A DNA stretch of 64,000 nt from assembly GCA_013398955.1 (NCBI GenBank), contig VWPU01004155.1, positions 186,001-250,000 of the forward strand, read 5' to 3'. Positions 62,739 through 64,000 of the stretch are shown here, piece after piece. Positions within the stretch are counted from its first letter, which is position 1. Each line of letters opens with the position of its first letter. Both the position numbers and the translations under genes were made by a program. This stretch comes from Callaeas wilsoni (taxonomy: Eukaryota > Chordata > Aves > Passeriformes > Callaeidae). The notes under the pieces are model-generated. The model was not told where the DNA came from. It worked only from the letters and a program-made list of their open reading frames with translations, and did not search any database.

Positions 62739-63540
62739 ATGGAAATGTTGCTTCAGCAAGAGACCACGAGCAAGTTTAACAAGGGCAAGTGCTGGATTCT
62801 GCACTTGGCACAGGGCAACCCTGGATGTACGTACACACTGGGGAATGAGATGCTGGAAAGCAGTGCTACAGAAAGGAAGTTATGGGTCCTGGCTGATGAC
62901 AAGATGGACATGGGTCAGCAGTGCCCTGGCAGCCAATTGTGTCCTGGGGAGAATCAGGCACAGCATCACCAGCCAGGCGAGGGAGGGGATTGTCCCACTC
63001 TACTCTGCACTGGGCCAGCCTCACCTCAAGTCCTGGGGGCAATTTTGGGTGCCACAATATAAAAAAAAACCATTAAGCTACTGGAGACCGTCCAAAGGAG
63101 AGCCACAAGGATGGTGAAGGGCCTTGAGGGGAAGCTGTGTGAGGAGTGGCTAGGTAATTTGGTCTGTTCAGCCTGGAGAAGAGGAGACTGAGGAGAGACC
63201 TCATTGCAGTCTACAACTTTCTTGTGAGGGGAAGAGGAGGGACAGACACTGATCTCTTTTCTGTGGTGACCAGTGACAGGATGTGAGGGAATGGCCTGAA
63301 GATGAGTCAGAGGAGGGTTGAGTTGGATATTAGAAAAGAGGTTCTTCACCCAGACAGTGGTTGCGCACTGGAATAGGCTCCCCAGGGAAGTGGTCACAGC
63401 ACCAGCTTGACAGAGTTCAAGAAGCATGTGCACAAGAGTTACAGGCACATGGTGTGACTCTTGGGGATGGTGCAGGACCAGCAGTTGGACTTCGGTGATC
63501 TTTGTGGGTCCCTTCTAACTTGGGCTATTCTGTGATCCTG
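62739..63540 (+). mobile_element. CR1 LINE, ~800-base 3' copy
   Basis: The longest and best preserved CR1 in the window. It opens with GAGCAAGTTTAACAAGGGCA and CTGGATTCTGCACTTGG. It continues through ATGCTGGAAAGCAGTGCTAC, GGCGAGGGAGGGGATTGTCC and CTACTGGAGACCGTCC to CAGCCTGGAGAAGAGGAGAC, all from the C-terminal part of ORF2. The 3' UTR follows (TTCTTCACCCAGACAGTGG, CTCCCCAGGGAAGTGGTCAC), and it ends TTCTGTGATCC at about 63540. It is truncated at the 5' side before the reverse transcriptase core. An A-run of nine at 63061-63069 interrupts it. Overlapping frames on both strands here (up to 140 codons on the minus strand) come from the element and are not host genes. Confidence 0.93.
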
Positions 63541-64000
63541 AGCACTGTGCTGGGTCAATTGGTAAAAGCAGAAAGAGCTCATCTTTTAGGAGTTCATCAG
63601 AACTCTGTTTTCCAGACTTTCAATCTTTAATCTGTTGTTCTGTCCTTTCTTCTGGTGTTACATTTTCCTTGTAATATCAGCTAAGCTATTTACTGTCTAA
63701 AAGTAAAATAAAATTAAATTGCATAAATGTGATTTTATGTGCAACAAAATTGAAATCTTGAAATCAGCCAATTCAATGACAGATGTATATTTCCCGGGAA
63801 GACCTAAAGGAATGTATTTTATTTCCTACTTCGTATGCTACTTTCTGATCACTGGAGATCAATTGAATACTGAATTACTTTGGATCAAATAAAACATTTT
63901 ATCTTTGACCTCCATACAAGTTAAAAAAATACAGTGGAAAGTAGAGTGGCACCAGAAGGTAAGGATCTAAAGATCCTTTATCTGGGAGATAAAGAAAAAG
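63541..64000. other. AT-rich unique DNA to window end
   Basis: Nothing recognised after the CR1 copy; no frame of note. Confidence 0.5.

Noticed and set aside
62739..63448. Overlapping frames of 90-140 codons
   Set aside because: All fall inside the CR1 copy. The plus-strand ones are pieces of decayed ORF2 and the minus-strand ones are shadows.
1..64000. Search for tRNA, rRNA, CRISPR arrays, operons, integrons or phage-like gene blocks
   Set aside because: None seen on either strand; the avian repeat content and lack of coding density rule out a prokaryotic or viral window.

Overview
This window looks like ordinary nuclear DNA from a bird, most likely a passerine. The main evidence is the repeat content. 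There are six CR1 retrotransposon fragments, several ending in the avian octamer tail (ATTCTATG-type), and five LTR copies of endogenous retroviruses. One LTR resembles the LTR5-type family I know from zebra finch; three others belong to one ERVL-like avian LTR family. Family names are from memory, not from a search. The background is AT-rich, and I found no intact protein-coding gene, rRNA, tRNA, CRISPR array, operon or other prokaryotic feature. I read it as a gene desert or the inside of a very long intron.

Layout. 1-9.9 kb: unique AT-rich DNA, with a short stretch of protein-like but frame-broken sequence in the first kilobase. 10.0 kb: a CR1 3' end. 10.9-11.5 kb: the longest uninterrupted reading frame outside the gap (minus strand, 194 codons), unrecognised. 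12.9-13.9 kb: a GC-rich solo LTR with a perfect 5-base target duplication. 17.75-18.1 kb: CR1. 19.95-20.5 kb: an LTR-like element on the minus strand. 22.2-22.7 kb: a solo ERVL-like LTR on the plus strand. 27.1-27.5 kb: CR1 on the minus strand. 28.4 kb: a long T-rich simple repeat. 30.9-32 kb: two candidate conserved regulatory blocks. 41.2-41.9 kb: an old CR1 that still shows part of its reverse transcriptase. 42.8-43.5 kb: a minus-strand LTR that holds a plus-strand LTR fragment. 44.03-44.07 kb: a compact palindrome with E-box and CRE-like sites. 47.2-47.8 kb: a third candidate regulatory block. 49.9-50.3 kb: a truncated minus-strand LTR. 52.4 kb: CR1. 53.2-53.6 kb: a CTCCT-type pentanucleotide array containing an assembly gap of 227 N. 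53.95-54.10 kb: a candidate minus-strand exon. 62.7-63.5 kb: the longest and least decayed CR1.

Nothing here adds up to a new multi-gene system. The points most worth a second look are the candidate exon at 53952-54104, the LTR-in-LTR structure at 42.8-43.5 kb, the palindromic E-box/CRE cluster at 44.0 kb, and the gap with its odd GC-rich block. All identifications were made by eye from remembered consensus sequences; boundaries of old repeats are accurate to about 10-30 bases.
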